A stretch of 64,000 nt of DNA from positions 3,409,894 through 3,473,893 of the forward strand of contig NZ_JAJOZC010000001.1 of NCBI RefSeq assembly GCF_023701695.1. Reading direction: 5' to 3'. Every line of letters begins with the position of its first letter. The first letter of the stretch is position 1. The notes below the pieces were generated by a model. It saw nothing but the letters and a program-made list of their open reading frames with translations. It did not search any database and was not told where the DNA came from. Source of the stretch: Streptomyces sp. RKAG290. GTDB lineage: Bacteria > Actinomycetota > Actinomycetes > Streptomycetales > Streptomycetaceae. Positions 1 through 8,249 of the stretch are shown here, piece after piece. The translations under genes were made by a program, and so were the position numbers.

Positions 1-502
1 GCTCCTGCAGGGCGGTGCCCACTCCGGCCAGGCAGCTTTCGACCCGGGTCACGCGGTGTTCGAGCGAGGCGTACCCCGCCCGCAGGTCCTGCTCGGCGTC
101 GAGGAGATACGTACGGACGCAGCGCGCGATGTCGCTGTCGCGAAGAAGCATCGCGACGTTGAGGACGGTCCTGCGGGTGTAGAGGGTGAGCTGCGCGTGA
201 GCCTGTGGATAACTTTCACCCTGCCCGCCGTCTAATAGGGACACCATGTCCCTATTAAAGACACGCAGGTCAGAGCCACGCAGCAGCCTGAGCCCGTTCT
301 CCTCCATCTCTGCTCGGTGGCGCTGGGTCACCTTTTTGACGACCTCTGTGGATACTTCGAAGTACCGGGCCACGTCCTCGGTGCGAACGTGAACCCCGTC
401 GGGGAGCATGACAAGGCTCTTCACCTTGTCGAGGGCGTCGACGCGCCCCATCTGTTCGACGCGCAGGGTGCGCGATTCGAGCAGGGCGACTTCCGTGAGC
501 AT
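1..502 (-). CDS. Conserved actinobacterial protein, possible DNA-binding regulator (C-terminus cut by window edge)
   Basis: The reading frame starts at ATG (502) behind a GGAAGG ribosome site and runs off the left edge, giving about 167 residues. It opens MLTEVALLESRTLRVEQMGR, followed by a helical stretch around residues 35-75 (VRTEDVARYFEVSTEVVKKV) that reads like a helix-turn-helix, and later a GESYPQA segment and RTVLNVAMLLRDSDIA. I recognise the style of a Streptomyces-restricted family that resembles phage Bro/antirepressor proteins, but I cannot assign a function. Codon 90 is TTA (positions 233-235), so translation should depend on the bldA tRNA. That codon lies inside a perfect 25-bp palindrome. 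The GESYPQA region contains a perfect DnaA box. The gene is divergent in character from the ABC operon to its right and is separated from it by a terminator. Confidence 0.7.
   Translation of the reverse strand, partial: MLTEVALLESRTLRVEQMGRVDALDKVKSLVMLPDGVHVRTEDVARYFEVSTEVVKKVTQRHRAEMEENGLRLLRGSDLRVFNRDMVSLLDGGQGESYPQAHAQLTLYTRRTVLNVAMLLRDSDIARCVRTYLLDAEQDLRAGYASLEHRVTRVESCLAGVGTALQE
204..212 (-). other. Perfect DnaA box inside the first gene
   Basis: TTATCCACA on the minus strand, an exact match to the bacterial DnaA box. It falls in the codons for Ser-Tyr-Pro-Gln of the first gene. A weaker match, GTATCCACA, lies at 347-355 in the same gene. Coding constraint may explain either one. Confidence 0.5.
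233..257. repeat. Perfect 25-bp palindrome inside a coding region
   Basis: TAATAGGGACA (233-243) and TGTCCCTATTA (247-257) are perfect 11-bp inverted arms around CCA. The stretch is much richer in A+T than its surroundings and contains the in-frame TTA codon of the first gene. It could be an internal operator bound by the protein itself or a recombination or insertion scar; the sequence alone does not decide. Confidence 0.7.
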
Positions 503-736
503 GGGCGTGCCTTCCGATCGTGAAATCCGGTGCTGGACAGACAGCCCTGTCCCCGGGCTTCGGGGGCGGAGGACGCTCACGGTTGCCACTCACTCAATGA
601 CCGACCGGCGGGGGTTCCCTCACCGCATCGGCTATCCCTGATTTCACGAAAGCTACGAAGCCACAGATTCCAGTTGCCTCCACGCGACATGAACAACGAA
701 CCGATAACCGTACAGTCACGCGTAAGACTGTCCGAC

Positions 737-775
737 ATGCGACAACCCCCGCCCGATGGGCAGGGGTTGTCGCAT
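737..775 (-). terminator. Terminator of the ABC exporter operon
   Basis: A perfect 13-bp stem, ATGCGACAACCCC (737-749) paired with GGGGTTGTCGCAT (763-775), sits just past the stop codon of the last permease gene (793). There is no long T run, as is usual for Streptomyces hairpin terminators. The rest of 503-792 is the upstream region of the first gene, with no further gene visible. Confidence 0.8.
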
Positions 776-792
776 CGCAGGGACGCCTGTGC

Positions 793-1512
793 TCACTCCT
801 CGCCGGCGAGCTTCAGGGTGCGCAGCTTCTGGCCCGCGTACCAGGTCGCCGCGACGGTGACCGCGATCAGCAGCACCGTCGCGAGCGGCAGCCCGACGTC
901 GGAGGTGATGGCGCCGCCCCCGCCGACCTTCTCGGCCAGGGCGAGCGACCACTGCTGGACGCTGAGCGTGCGGGCGCCGGGTACCAGGCTGCCGAAGAGG
1001 GCCTCCCACACCAGCGCGTAGACGAGTCCGAGGACCACCGCGTGCCGGCTGACCGTCCCGAGGAGCAGGAACAGCGCGCTGTAGGCGATCGAGGCGACGA
1101 GGGCGGCGATCGTGTAAGCCACCGCGATCTGCTGGCCGTTGCCGTTCAGGATCAGTCCGGCGATCAGGGTCGGCACCGCCGAGAACACCATCGTCACGGC
1201 GATCGCCACGATCAGCTTGGTGAAGATGATCGTCGGCCGGGTCACCGGCTTGGCCAGCAGATAGACGATCGAGCCGTCGTCGATCTCGGGCCCGATCGCC
1301 CCGGTGCCGGCGATCACACCGATCAGCGGCACCATGGTGGCGATGGCGAAGCCGCCCAGCACGTCCGAGGCGACCTGGTCATCGGCACCGGCGAACATCC
1401 GTACCGCCACCGCGATGATCACCAGAAGTGCGGGCAGGACGAAGAGGATGGCGGCCCGGCGCCGGCCGAGCAGGGCCCGGTAGGTGAGCCGGGCGACTGT
1501 GGGGTCGTACAT
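793..1512 (-). CDS. ABC-2 type exporter permease
   Basis: This 239-residue protein has about six hydrophobic segments, for example residues 22-40 (AAILFVLPALLVIIAVAV), and a central 'GPEIDDGSIVYLLAKPVTR' stretch typical of ABC-2 permeases of the bacitracin/NatB-like exporter type. It is the membrane subunit paired with the ATPase at 1543-2454, whose stop lies 30 bp upstream. It is the last gene of a four-gene operon carrying two ATPase-permease pairs. The substrate cannot be told from sequence; such pairs often export peptides, antibiotics or lipids. The start at 1512 is an ATG behind an AAAGGAG-like site. Confidence 0.88.
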   Translation of the reverse strand: MYDPTVARLTYRALLGRRRAAILFVLPALLVIIAVAVRMFAGADDQVASDVLGGFAIATMVPLIGVIAGTGAIGPEIDDGSIVYLLAKPVTRPTIIFTKLIVAIAVTMVFSAVPTLIAGLILNGNGQQIAVAYTIAALVASIAYSALFLLLGTVSRHAVVLGLVYALVWEALFGSLVPGARTLSVQQWSLALAEKVGGGGAITSDVGLPLATVLLIAVTVAATWYAGQKLRTLKLAGEE

Positions 1513-1542
1513 GACGCTTCACAGCTCCTTTCAGGCCACTAC

Positions 1543-2454
1543 TCAGGCCGCTACGAGATAGGAAAAGACCGATTCGAGGGATTCGTCGGACGGCGAAACG
1601 GTCAGCAGCCGGATGCCCTGCTCGCGTGCCACCTTCGGCAGCAGCGTGGTGAAGCGTCCGAAGTCGACCGCCTGGATGCGCAGGGCCTGTTCGGTCAGGT
1701 CCACTTCGATCCCGGCCGTCGACGGGTCGGCGATGAGCGCGGCAGCGAGCGCGCGGTCGTCGCTGGACCGTACGAGATAGCGGTGCGGACGGTCCGTCAT
1801 CAGCCGGCGGATCTTCCGGAAGTCGCCGGACGCCGCATGCCGCCCGGCCACGATCACCTCGATGTGCGAGGCGAGTTGCTCGACCTCTTCGAGGATGTGG
1901 GAGGAGAAGAGAACCGTGCGCCCCTCCGCTCCCATCCGTCGCAGCAGTTCCATCAGCTGCATCCGCTGACGCGGGTCCATACCGTTGAACGGCTCGTCGA
2001 GCAGCAGCACGGACGGGTCGTGGACCAGAGCGGAGGCCATCTTCACGCGCTGGCGCATGCCCTTGCTGTACGTCGAGATCTTGCGGTCCTGCGCATACTC
2101 CATCTGGACCGTGGCCAGCGCGCGGGCGGCCTCGGCGTCGCCGAGACCGTGCAGTTCCGCGTTGGCCATCACGAATTCGCGTCCGGTCAGGAAGTCGTAC
2201 ATCCCCTCCCGTTCCGGCACGATGCCGATCGCCCGGTACACGGCTTCGTTGCGCCAGATCGCCTTGCCGTCGAGCGTGACCGTGCCCGTCGACGGGGCGA
2301 GGAATCCGGCCATCATGTTGATCAGCGTGGACTTGCCCGCACCGTTGGGGCCCAGCAGACCGGTGACGCCCGGCCCCACCGTCATGCTCACGTCGTTGAC
2401 GGCGACCACATTGCCGAACCAGCGGGAGGTGTGGTCGATCTCGATGGTGGTCAC
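1543..2454 (-). CDS. ABC transporter ATP-binding protein
   Basis: The protein is 303 residues when started at GTG 2454, which overlaps the stop of the upstream permease by four bases (GTGA) and so implies translational coupling. Walker A GPNGAGKST lies at residues 35-43, the signature YSKGM near 130, Walker B ending DEP near 153-155, and the switch histidine in SSH near 186. The C-terminal 90 residues are the accessory domain usual in drug-exporter ATPases (DrrA/CcmA type). It powers one or both permeases of this operon. Longer upstream starts exist in frame, but they overlap the permease gene and lack a ribosome site. Confidence 0.92.
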   Translation of the reverse strand: MTTIEIDHTSRWFGNVVAVNDVSMTVGPGVTGLLGPNGAGKSTLINMMAGFLAPSTGTVTLDGKAIWRNEAVYRAIGIVPEREGMYDFLTGREFVMANAELHGLGDAEAARALATVQMEYAQDRKISTYSKGMRQRVKMASALVHDPSVLLLDEPFNGMDPRQRMQLMELLRRMGAEGRTVLFSSHILEEVEQLASHIEVIVAGRHAASGDFRKIRRLMTDRPHRYLVRSSDDRALAAALIADPSTAGIEVDLTEQALRIQAVDFGRFTTLLPKVAREQGIRLLTVSPSDESLESVFSYLVAA

Positions 2455-3359
2455 AGCCCGACCCTCCGGTAGCGGCGCATCAGTACGGCGTACGAGCCGG
2501 CGACGAGCGCGAGAACAACGATCAGATAGACCACTCCGGCACCGGCCCCCGGGCCTTCCCCTCCGGGGAAGGCGGAGGTGGCCCCGAGGAACGCGGTCTG
2601 CACACCGTCGATCAACGTGATCGGGGAGAACAGCCCCAGCCACGGAACGGCCCCGGTGGACCCCGTCGACCAGGCGATGCCCTGGACCGTGGAGACCGCA
2701 CCGTAGGAGATGGTGAGCACGGCGATCACCGCGGCGACACCGAAGCCGCGGCGCGGGGTCAGCGCGGCCATCACGAGACCCAGACCGGCGAAGAGTACGG
2801 AAAGCAGCGCCACCGACACCATTCCCTGGGCGAACCACTTGGTCTGGTCGCCGAAGTCGAACTTCCCCAGCAGCGCGCCCACATAGAGGATCACCAGGGG
2901 CGTACCGGTGAGGACGAAAAGGGCGGAGGCCATGGCGGCGAACTTGGCGACGACGTAGTCGGTCCGCTCGATCGGCCGGGAGAAGTACAGCGGCACACTC
3001 TTGAACCGAAGGTCCCTGGAGACCGACTGCGGTGCCTGCGCGGCGATGAACAGACCGATGACGGCCTGCAGGTAGACCGCGTACGAGGTGTACTGGATGG
3101 GCAGTTTCGTCGAGCTCGGGGTGGCGATGGCGACGGCCACGAGGATCGCCGCCACCAGGCACATCACACCGAACAGCAGCATGGGAAGCACCTTGGACTT
3201 GACCGAGCGGCCGAGTCCGAAGGAGCCCCGCAGGGACTGCGAGTAGAGCGAGCGGCGCGCGTAGGCACGCCCCAGGCGCGGGCCGTCGTAGGCGCGGTAG
3301 CCGATGTTGTGGATCCGGGACGTGTCGCTCCCGGTCGCGGCGCCGGTCTCAGTGCTCAT
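2451..3359 (-). CDS. ABC-2 type exporter permease
   Basis: Starting at ATG 3359 the protein has 302 residues (MSTETGAATGSDTSRIHNIG). It begins with about 70 cytoplasmic residues and then six or so membrane segments starting near residue 70. The motif RDLRFKSVPLYFSRPIERTDYVVAK resembles the conserved amphipathic segment of NatB-like permeases. The gene overlaps the upstream ATPase gene by 11 bp and the downstream ATPase gene by four, so all are likely made from one messenger. The neighbours suggest that two related exporters, or one exporter with two different halves, are made together. Confidence 0.9.
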   Translation of the reverse strand: MSTETGAATGSDTSRIHNIGYRAYDGPRLGRAYARRSLYSQSLRGSFGLGRSVKSKVLPMLLFGVMCLVAAILVAVAIATPSSTKLPIQYTSYAVYLQAVIGLFIAAQAPQSVSRDLRFKSVPLYFSRPIERTDYVVAKFAAMASALFVLTGTPLVILYVGALLGKFDFGDQTKWFAQGMVSVALLSVLFAGLGLVMAALTPRRGFGVAAVIAVLTISYGAVSTVQGIAWSTGSTGAVPWLGLFSPITLIDGVQTAFLGATSAFPGGEGPGAGAGVVYLIVVLALVAGSYAVLMRRYRRVGL

Positions 3360-4383
3360 CGCTACCGCTCCCCTTCTGCTGTACGGCCCCGGCGGCCACG
3401 GACGCCTGCTGTGCCACGGCCTGCGCCGCCGGTGCCTCTTCGGTACGGAAGACCTCGGCGATGTGGTGACGGCGCTGTTCCATCCGGACGAGCCCGAGAC
3501 CGAGGCCGGCGACACTGTCGCGGACGATGTCGTACGTCTCCTCGCCGGTCGCCTCGATCAGCAGGATGTGTCCCGCCCCCGGCAGCCCCGCCGTGTCCAG
3601 GCCGTCGAGGCCCACCAGCTTGATCCCCGTGCCGGTGAGCACCTGGCGCAGGGCGTCGGTGCCGTCGGGGTGGGCGTCGCTGTCCGTGACCTCGACCGCG
3701 AGGGTCGTGGTGGTCTGGGTGAAATCACTGGTGGAGCTGGAGCGCAGCAGCGCGCCGCCGTCGATGACGACGACGTGGTCGCAGGTGCGCTCCAGTTCGC
3801 CCAGGAGGTGCGAGGTGACCAGGACCGAGATGCCGAAGTCGGTGTGCACCCGCCGGATCAGGCCCAGCATCTCGTCCCGGCCGACCGGGTCCAGGCCGTT
3901 GGTCGGCTCGTCCAGGAGGACCAGCTGCGGGTCGTGGACCAGCGCCTGGGCCAGCTTCACCCGCTGCTTCATGCCGGTCGAGTAGCCGCCGATGGGTCGG
4001 TAGCGCTCCTCGTAAAGCCCGACGTGGCGCAGCGTGTCCGCGGTGCGTTCGCGTGCCGCGGTCGGCGGCAGTCCGGACATCCTCGCCATGTGGACGACGA
4101 ACTCGGTGGCCGAGACGTCCGGCGGCAGGCAGTCGTGCTCGGGCATGTAGCCCACCCGTTCCCGGATGGCGGCGCCGCTGGTCGAGACATCGAGCCCGAG
4201 CACCGCGGCCCGGCCTTCGGTGGCGGGGGACAGACCCAGCAGGATCTTGATCAACGTGGACTTGCCGGCTCCGTTGGCGCCCACCAGCCCGGTCACACCG
4301 GGGCCGATGTCCAAGGAGAGCCGGTCAAGCGCGGTCACCCGGGGGAACCGCTTGCTCAGGCTTTCGGTCGCAATGACTGTCAC
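3349..4383 (-). CDS. ABC transporter ATP-binding protein, first gene of the exporter operon
   Basis: From GTG 4383 the protein is 344 residues and opens VTVIATESLSKRF. Walker A GANGAGKST is at about 35-43, signature YSTGM at 134-138, Walker B ending DEP at 158-160, and the switch histidine in TSHLLGEL follows. A C-terminal extension of about 100 residues, including a 'TTTTLAVEVTD' strand, matches the accessory domain of large exporter ATPases. A longer start at GTG 4410 is possible; neither has a clear ribosome site, so the messenger may be leaderless. An inverted repeat (4418-4429) just upstream may be an operator. Confidence 0.88.
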   Translation of the reverse strand: MTVIATESLSKRFPRVTALDRLSLDIGPGVTGLVGANGAGKSTLIKILLGLSPATEGRAAVLGLDVSTSGAAIRERVGYMPEHDCLPPDVSATEFVVHMARMSGLPPTAARERTADTLRHVGLYEERYRPIGGYSTGMKQRVKLAQALVHDPQLVLLDEPTNGLDPVGRDEMLGLIRRVHTDFGISVLVTSHLLGELERTCDHVVVIDGGALLRSSSTSDFTQTTTTLAVEVTDSDAHPDGTDALRQVLTGTGIKLVGLDGLDTAGLPGAGHILLIEATGEETYDIVRDSVAGLGLGLVRMEQRRHHIAEVFRTEEAPAAQAVAQQASVAAGAVQQKGSGSDEH

Positions 4384-4417
4384 GTCATCGACGGTAGTGG
4401 CGCGGACCACAGAGGTC

Positions 4418-4429
4418 GTCAGACCTGAC
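4418..4429. promoter_or_regulatory. Inverted repeat upstream of the ABC exporter operon
   Basis: GTCAG-AC-CTGAC is a perfect inverted repeat 35 bp before the chosen start of the first exporter gene. Half of it recurs at 4442-4447 (GTCAGA). Position and symmetry suggest an operator for an unidentified repressor. The site is short and could be chance. Confidence 0.35.
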
Positions 4430-4532
4430 GGCTGGATTCTCGTCAGACTCCAGATGTACGGACCCGTAGGGGGACCCCATGGAGGAGGAGCGGGGCGCCC
4501 GCGCGTGCGGCAGCCCCCGGCCGGCCGCGGAG

Positions 4533-4541
4533 TTGTCCACA
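4533..4541 (+). other. Single perfect DnaA box
   Basis: TTGTCCACA matches the preferred Streptomyces DnaA box exactly. It lies between the divergent exporter and peptidase operons, about 100 bp before the peptidase start, and has no second box close by. Confidence 0.55.
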
Positions 4542-4576
4542 GGTCAGGCGCACCCCTTGACGTAGCCGCCGGACAT

Positions 4577-4597
4577 TGTCACATTCATCAGTGTCAC
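4577..4597. promoter_or_regulatory. Direct repeat in the promoter region of the M24/EphD/MerR operon
   Basis: TGTCAC occurs at 4577-4582 and again at 4592-4597, spaced 15 bp, about 45-65 bp before the operon's first start codon. This is where a promoter would lie. The MerR gene in the operon makes self-regulation plausible, but MerR proteins usually bind dyads, so the regulator could be another protein. Confidence 0.35.
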
Positions 4598-4639
4598 GTT
4601 ACGGGCACGTACCGCACACGGCAGGGAACGGACGGTGGC

Positions 4640-5491
4640 ATGGCCTCGCGAGTGAAGGACGAACGGGCCCCGGAGCTTGCGGGGTTCAGGGACGTGCAGC
4701 GTCTCGCGTACGCCTGCGCGGAAGCGGTCGCCGCCCGCCTGAAGCCGGGGGTGACGGAGCGGGAGGCGGCCCGGATGCAGCGCGAGTGGCTGCGTGAGCG
4801 CGGTGTGCGGGACTGGTTCCACCTTCCCTTCGCCTGGTTCGGGGACCGCACGGCGTTCTCCGGTTTCAAGGTGCCGCTGCAGTTCTTCCCGACCAACCGG
4901 CAGCTGGAGCCGGGGATGCCGTTCATCCTCGACATGGCCCCGGTGTACAAGGGATTCACCGCGGACATCGGGTACTCCGGCTGCCTGGGGCTGAATCCGC
5001 TGCACGACAAGCTGCTCGCCGACCTGGAGGTCCACCGCGAGCTGCTCCTGCGCGAGGTGCGCGAGCGGCGTCCGCTGCGCGAGATCTACGAGGACGTCGA
5101 ACGCCTGATGATCAGGCAGGGATACGCCAACCGGCACCGCGCCTACCCCTTCGGCGTCATCGCCCACAAGATCGACCGGGTCACCGAACGCCGTTGGTCA
5201 CCGCAGGTGTTCGGGTTCGGCACCCAGTCACTCAAGGGCCTGTTGAACGATGCGGTGCACGGGCACCGGGACGGCTGGTCGCCGCTCTGGAGTCCGTACC
5301 GCTTCTCCGACCACCCTCCGCAGCCGGGCCTGTGGGCGGTCGAACCACACCTCGGATTCCGGGGTACGGGCGCGAAGTTCGAGGAGATCCTGGTGGTCAC
5401 CGACTCACGGGACCCCGAACAGAGCGCCTTCTGGCTGGACGACGATCTGCCGCATGTGCGGCGCTGGGCCGAGGAGAGGGTGGCGGCATGA
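4640..5491 (+). CDS. M24-family metallopeptidase-like protein
   Basis: The protein has 283 residues from ATG 4640. The fold is that of methionine aminopeptidase/prolidase. The two metal-binding aspartates are visible in 'ILDMAPVYKGFTADIGYS' (residues about 97-114), a histidine in VIAHKID, and the two glutamates in AVEPHLGF and KFEEILVVTD. The usual GHGIG histidine motif is missing, with YPFGVIAHKID in its place, so this is a divergent subfamily whose substrate is unknown. The stop overlaps the next start (ATGA), coupling it to the EphD-like gene. Its pairing with a lipid or epoxide-type hydrolase suggests a specialised catabolic role rather than general protein turnover. Confidence 0.82.
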   Translation: MASRVKDERAPELAGFRDVQRLAYACAEAVAARLKPGVTEREAARMQREWLRERGVRDWFHLPFAWFGDRTAFSGFKVPLQFFPTNRQLEPGMPFILDMAPVYKGFTADIGYSGCLGLNPLHDKLLADLEVHRELLLREVRERRPLREIYEDVERLMIRQGYANRHRAYPFGVIAHKIDRVTERRWSPQVFGFGTQSLKGLLNDAVHGHRDGWSPLWSPYRFSDHPPQPGLWAVEPHLGFRGTGAKFEEILVVTDSRDPEQSAFWLDDDLPHVRRWAEERVAA

Positions 5492-7269
5492 GTCTGCGGA
5501 ACCTGCCGGGGGCGCGCGAGCGCCGGGTGGCCACGGGCGGTATCGAGCTGTGCGTGGCCGAGCTGGGCGACGCGACGCGTCCGACGATCGTGCTGGTGCA
5601 CGGCTACCCGGACAGCAAGGAGGTCTGGACGCAGGTCGCCCGGCAGCTGGCCGAACGGTGGCACGTCGTGCTGTACGACGTGCGCGGCCATGGCGGCTCG
5701 ACGGCGCCCGTCCCGCTGCGCGGGGGCTTCACGCTGGAGAAGCTGACCGACGACTTCCTGGCCGTCGTCGACGCGGTGAGCCCGGACCGGCCGGTGCATG
5801 TGGTCGGGCACGACTGGGGTTCGGTCCAGGCCTGGGAGTTCGCGACGGTCAGCCGCACCGAGGGCCGGATCGCCTCCTTCACCTCGATGTCCGGCCCCTC
5901 TCTGGACCACTTCGGGCACTGGATCAAGAAGCGGATGGCCCGGCCCACTCCACGCCGGGTCGGCCAGCTGATGGGCCAGGGCGCCAAGTCCTGGTACGTG
6001 TACATGCTGCATACGCCGGTACTGCCGGAGCTCGCCTGGCGCGGCCCGCTCGGCAAACGGTGGCCCCGCATCCTGGAGCGGCTGGAGAAGGTGCCTCCGG
6101 GCGACTACCCGACACCGTCCCTGCCCGACGACGCGGCGCACGGAGCCTGGCTCTACCGCGACAACGTCCGCGCGCGGCTGCGCAGGCCCCGTGCCGACGC
6201 CTACGCGCATGTGCCGGTCCAGCTGATCACGCCTACCGGCGACATCTTCCTGTCCGAGCAGCTCTACGACGACCTCGAGTCATGGGTGCCGCAGTTGACC
6301 CGCCGCTCGCTGCCGGCCAAGCACTGGGTACCGCGCACCAGGCCGGACCAGCTCGCCTCCTGGATCAACGAGTTCGCCGCCGCCAACGAGGCGGCCGTGC
6401 AGGGCGGCATACCGGTGCAGGACATCGCGCCCAAGGGTGCGTACGCGCACCGGTTCGGCGGACAGCTCGTCCTGGTGACGGGGGCGGCCGGCGGTATCGG
6501 CAGGGCCACGGCCTTCGCGTTCGCCGAGGCCGGCGCCCGCGTGGTGGCCGTGGACCGGGATGCGGACGGGGCGGCCAGGACGGCGGAGCTGGCCCGGCTG
6601 ATCGGCGCCCCGGCTGCCTGGGGCGAGGCGGTCGACGTGAGCGACGAGCAGGCGATGGAGAAGCTCGCCGAGAAGGTCGCCGCCGAGTACGGCATCGTGG
6701 ACGTGCTGGTGAACAACGCCGGCATCGGGCTGTCCGGCTCGTTCCTTGAGACGACCAGCGAGGACTGGAAGAACGTCCTCGACGTCAATCTGTGGGGGGT
6801 CATCCACGGCTGCCGGCTCTTCGGCAAGCAGATGGCCGAGCGCGGGCAGGGCGGTCACATCGTCAACACCGCCTCGGCTGCCGCGTATCAGCCGTCCCGC
6901 GCGCTGCCCGCGTACAGCACGTCGAAGGCCGCCGTGCTGATGCTCAGCGAATGCCTGCGCGCCGAGCTCGCCGAGAAGTCGATCGGGGTCAGCGCGATCT
7001 GCCCCGGCATCGTCAACACGAACATCACCGCGACCACTCGCTTCGCCGGAACCGACGAGGCGGAGGAGAAGCGGCTGCAGAAGCGGACGAGCCGGCTCTA
7101 CGGGGTGCGCAACTACCCGCCGGAGAAGGTCGCCGAGGCGATCCTGCGGGCGGTCGTCCGCAACCAGGCCGTCGTGCCGGTGACGCCGGAATCCCATGCC
7201 GCCCGGTTTCTGTCCCGGCTCAGTCCCGCCGCGCTGCGAGGCGTCGCACGGCTGAAGCCGCCGCTGTGA
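5488..7269 (+). CDS. EphD-like fusion: alpha/beta hydrolase plus short-chain dehydrogenase
   Basis: The protein has 593 residues and two enzyme domains. Residues 1-300 are an alpha/beta hydrolase with the oxyanion motif VLVHGYPDS and nucleophile elbow GHDWGS, where Asp replaces Ser as in epoxide hydrolases. Residues about 325-593 are a short-chain dehydrogenase with TGAAGGIG for NAD(P) binding, VNNAGIG, and the catalytic Ser-Tyr-Lys in 'SAAAYQPSRALPAYSTSKAA'. Domain order and length match mycobacterial EphD, which acts on mycolic acid precursors. Streptomyces makes no mycolates, so the substrate here must differ. It sits between the M24 gene and the MerR gene with four-base overlaps on both sides. 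Confidence 0.9.
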   Translation: MSLRNLPGARERRVATGGIELCVAELGDATRPTIVLVHGYPDSKEVWTQVARQLAERWHVVLYDVRGHGGSTAPVPLRGGFTLEKLTDDFLAVVDAVSPDRPVHVVGHDWGSVQAWEFATVSRTEGRIASFTSMSGPSLDHFGHWIKKRMARPTPRRVGQLMGQGAKSWYVYMLHTPVLPELAWRGPLGKRWPRILERLEKVPPGDYPTPSLPDDAAHGAWLYRDNVRARLRRPRADAYAHVPVQLITPTGDIFLSEQLYDDLESWVPQLTRRSLPAKHWVPRTRPDQLASWINEFAAANEAAVQGGIPVQDIAPKGAYAHRFGGQLVLVTGAAGGIGRATAFAFAEAGARVVAVDRDADGAARTAELARLIGAPAAWGEAVDVSDEQAMEKLAEKVAAEYGIVDVLVNNAGIGLSGSFLETTSEDWKNVLDVNLWGVIHGCRLFGKQMAERGQGGHIVNTASAAAYQPSRALPAYSTSKAAVLMLSECLRAELAEKSIGVSAICPGIVNTNITATTRFAGTDEAEEKRLQKRTSRLYGVRNYPPEKVAEAILRAVVRNQAVVPVTPESHAARFLSRLSPAALRGVARLKPPL

Positions 7270-8237
7270 GCGGCTCCGGGCCGTCGGCGGCCGGGCGATC
7301 GGGCGCGGAGTACCGGATCGAGGACCTGGCGCACGCGAGCGGCGCCACGGTCCGCACGATCCGCGCCTACCAGGACCGCGGCCTGCTGCCGACCCCGGAG
7401 CGGCGGGGCCGGGCCAATGTGTACCGGGACACCCATCTCTCCCGGCTCGGGCAGATCGCCGACCTGCTCGACCGCGGCTACACCCTGGCCAGCATCAAGG
7501 AGTTGCTGGAGGCCTGGGACACGGGCCGCGGCCTCGGCGGAGTGCTCGGGCTCGTCGCCGAGGTGCACGGACCGTGGACCGACGAGCGCGCGGACCGGAT
7601 CACCCGGGACGAGCTGAACGTGAAGTTCGGCGGCACCCATGACGAGCAGGCGGTCGCCGAGGCGGTGGACCTCGGCGTGCTCGAACGGATTCCCGGCCGG
7701 CAGGACGAGTTCCTGGTGCCCAGCCCACAGGAGCTGGCGGTGGCAGTCGAGTTGTACGCGGCAGGCGTGCCGCTCTCCGCAATCTCCGGTCATCTCAGGG
7801 AGCTTCGGGGACAGGTCGAGCAGATCGCTTCCCGCTTCCTGGAGTTCACCACCGAGCACGTCTTCGCCCGCTACCTGGGCCATCGGCCGCCGACCGATGC
7901 GGACGCGGCCGAGGCAGCCTCGATGGTGCGCCGGCTCCGGCCACTCGCACAGCAGACGGTCGACGCCGAACTTGCCCGTGCAATGCGGACCTTCGCCACC
8001 CGGCACCTGGAGCATCACCTGAGCGCGGAGGAGCCCTTCGCCCCGGGCCCCGCCTCACCAGGACCCGTCCCGGTTGCCCTCCCGCCGGCCACAATCGCCG
8101 CGGTGCACAGTCTCGTTGGGCCCGAGCACGCCTCGGCCTTCGTCACGGCCGCCACGGAACGTGAGGTACAGGCAAGGACATTGGATGCACTTGCCTCATC
8201 TCACCTTAATGCGGAACAAGTTGATCAAATAGGTTAA
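7266..8237 (+). CDS. MerR-family transcriptional regulator
   Basis: The 323-residue protein starts at GTG 7266, overlapping the EphD-like stop by four bases. Residues about 15-85 form the MerR winged helix-turn-helix (YRIEDLAHASGATVRTIRAY, then RGLLPTPERRGRANVYRDTH). The remaining 230 residues are a long effector domain without the metal-binding cysteines of metal sensors, so an organic ligand is more likely. Being the last gene of the operon, it probably controls it. Confidence 0.88.
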   Translation: MSGSGPSAAGRSGAEYRIEDLAHASGATVRTIRAYQDRGLLPTPERRGRANVYRDTHLSRLGQIADLLDRGYTLASIKELLEAWDTGRGLGGVLGLVAEVHGPWTDERADRITRDELNVKFGGTHDEQAVAEAVDLGVLERIPGRQDEFLVPSPQELAVAVELYAAGVPLSAISGHLRELRGQVEQIASRFLEFTTEHVFARYLGHRPPTDADAAEAASMVRRLRPLAQQTVDAELARAMRTFATRHLEHHLSAEEPFAPGPASPGPVPVALPPATIAAVHSLVGPEHASAFVTAATEREVQARTLDALASSHLNAEQVDQIG

Positions 8238-8249
8238 TTGGCAAGCCAC

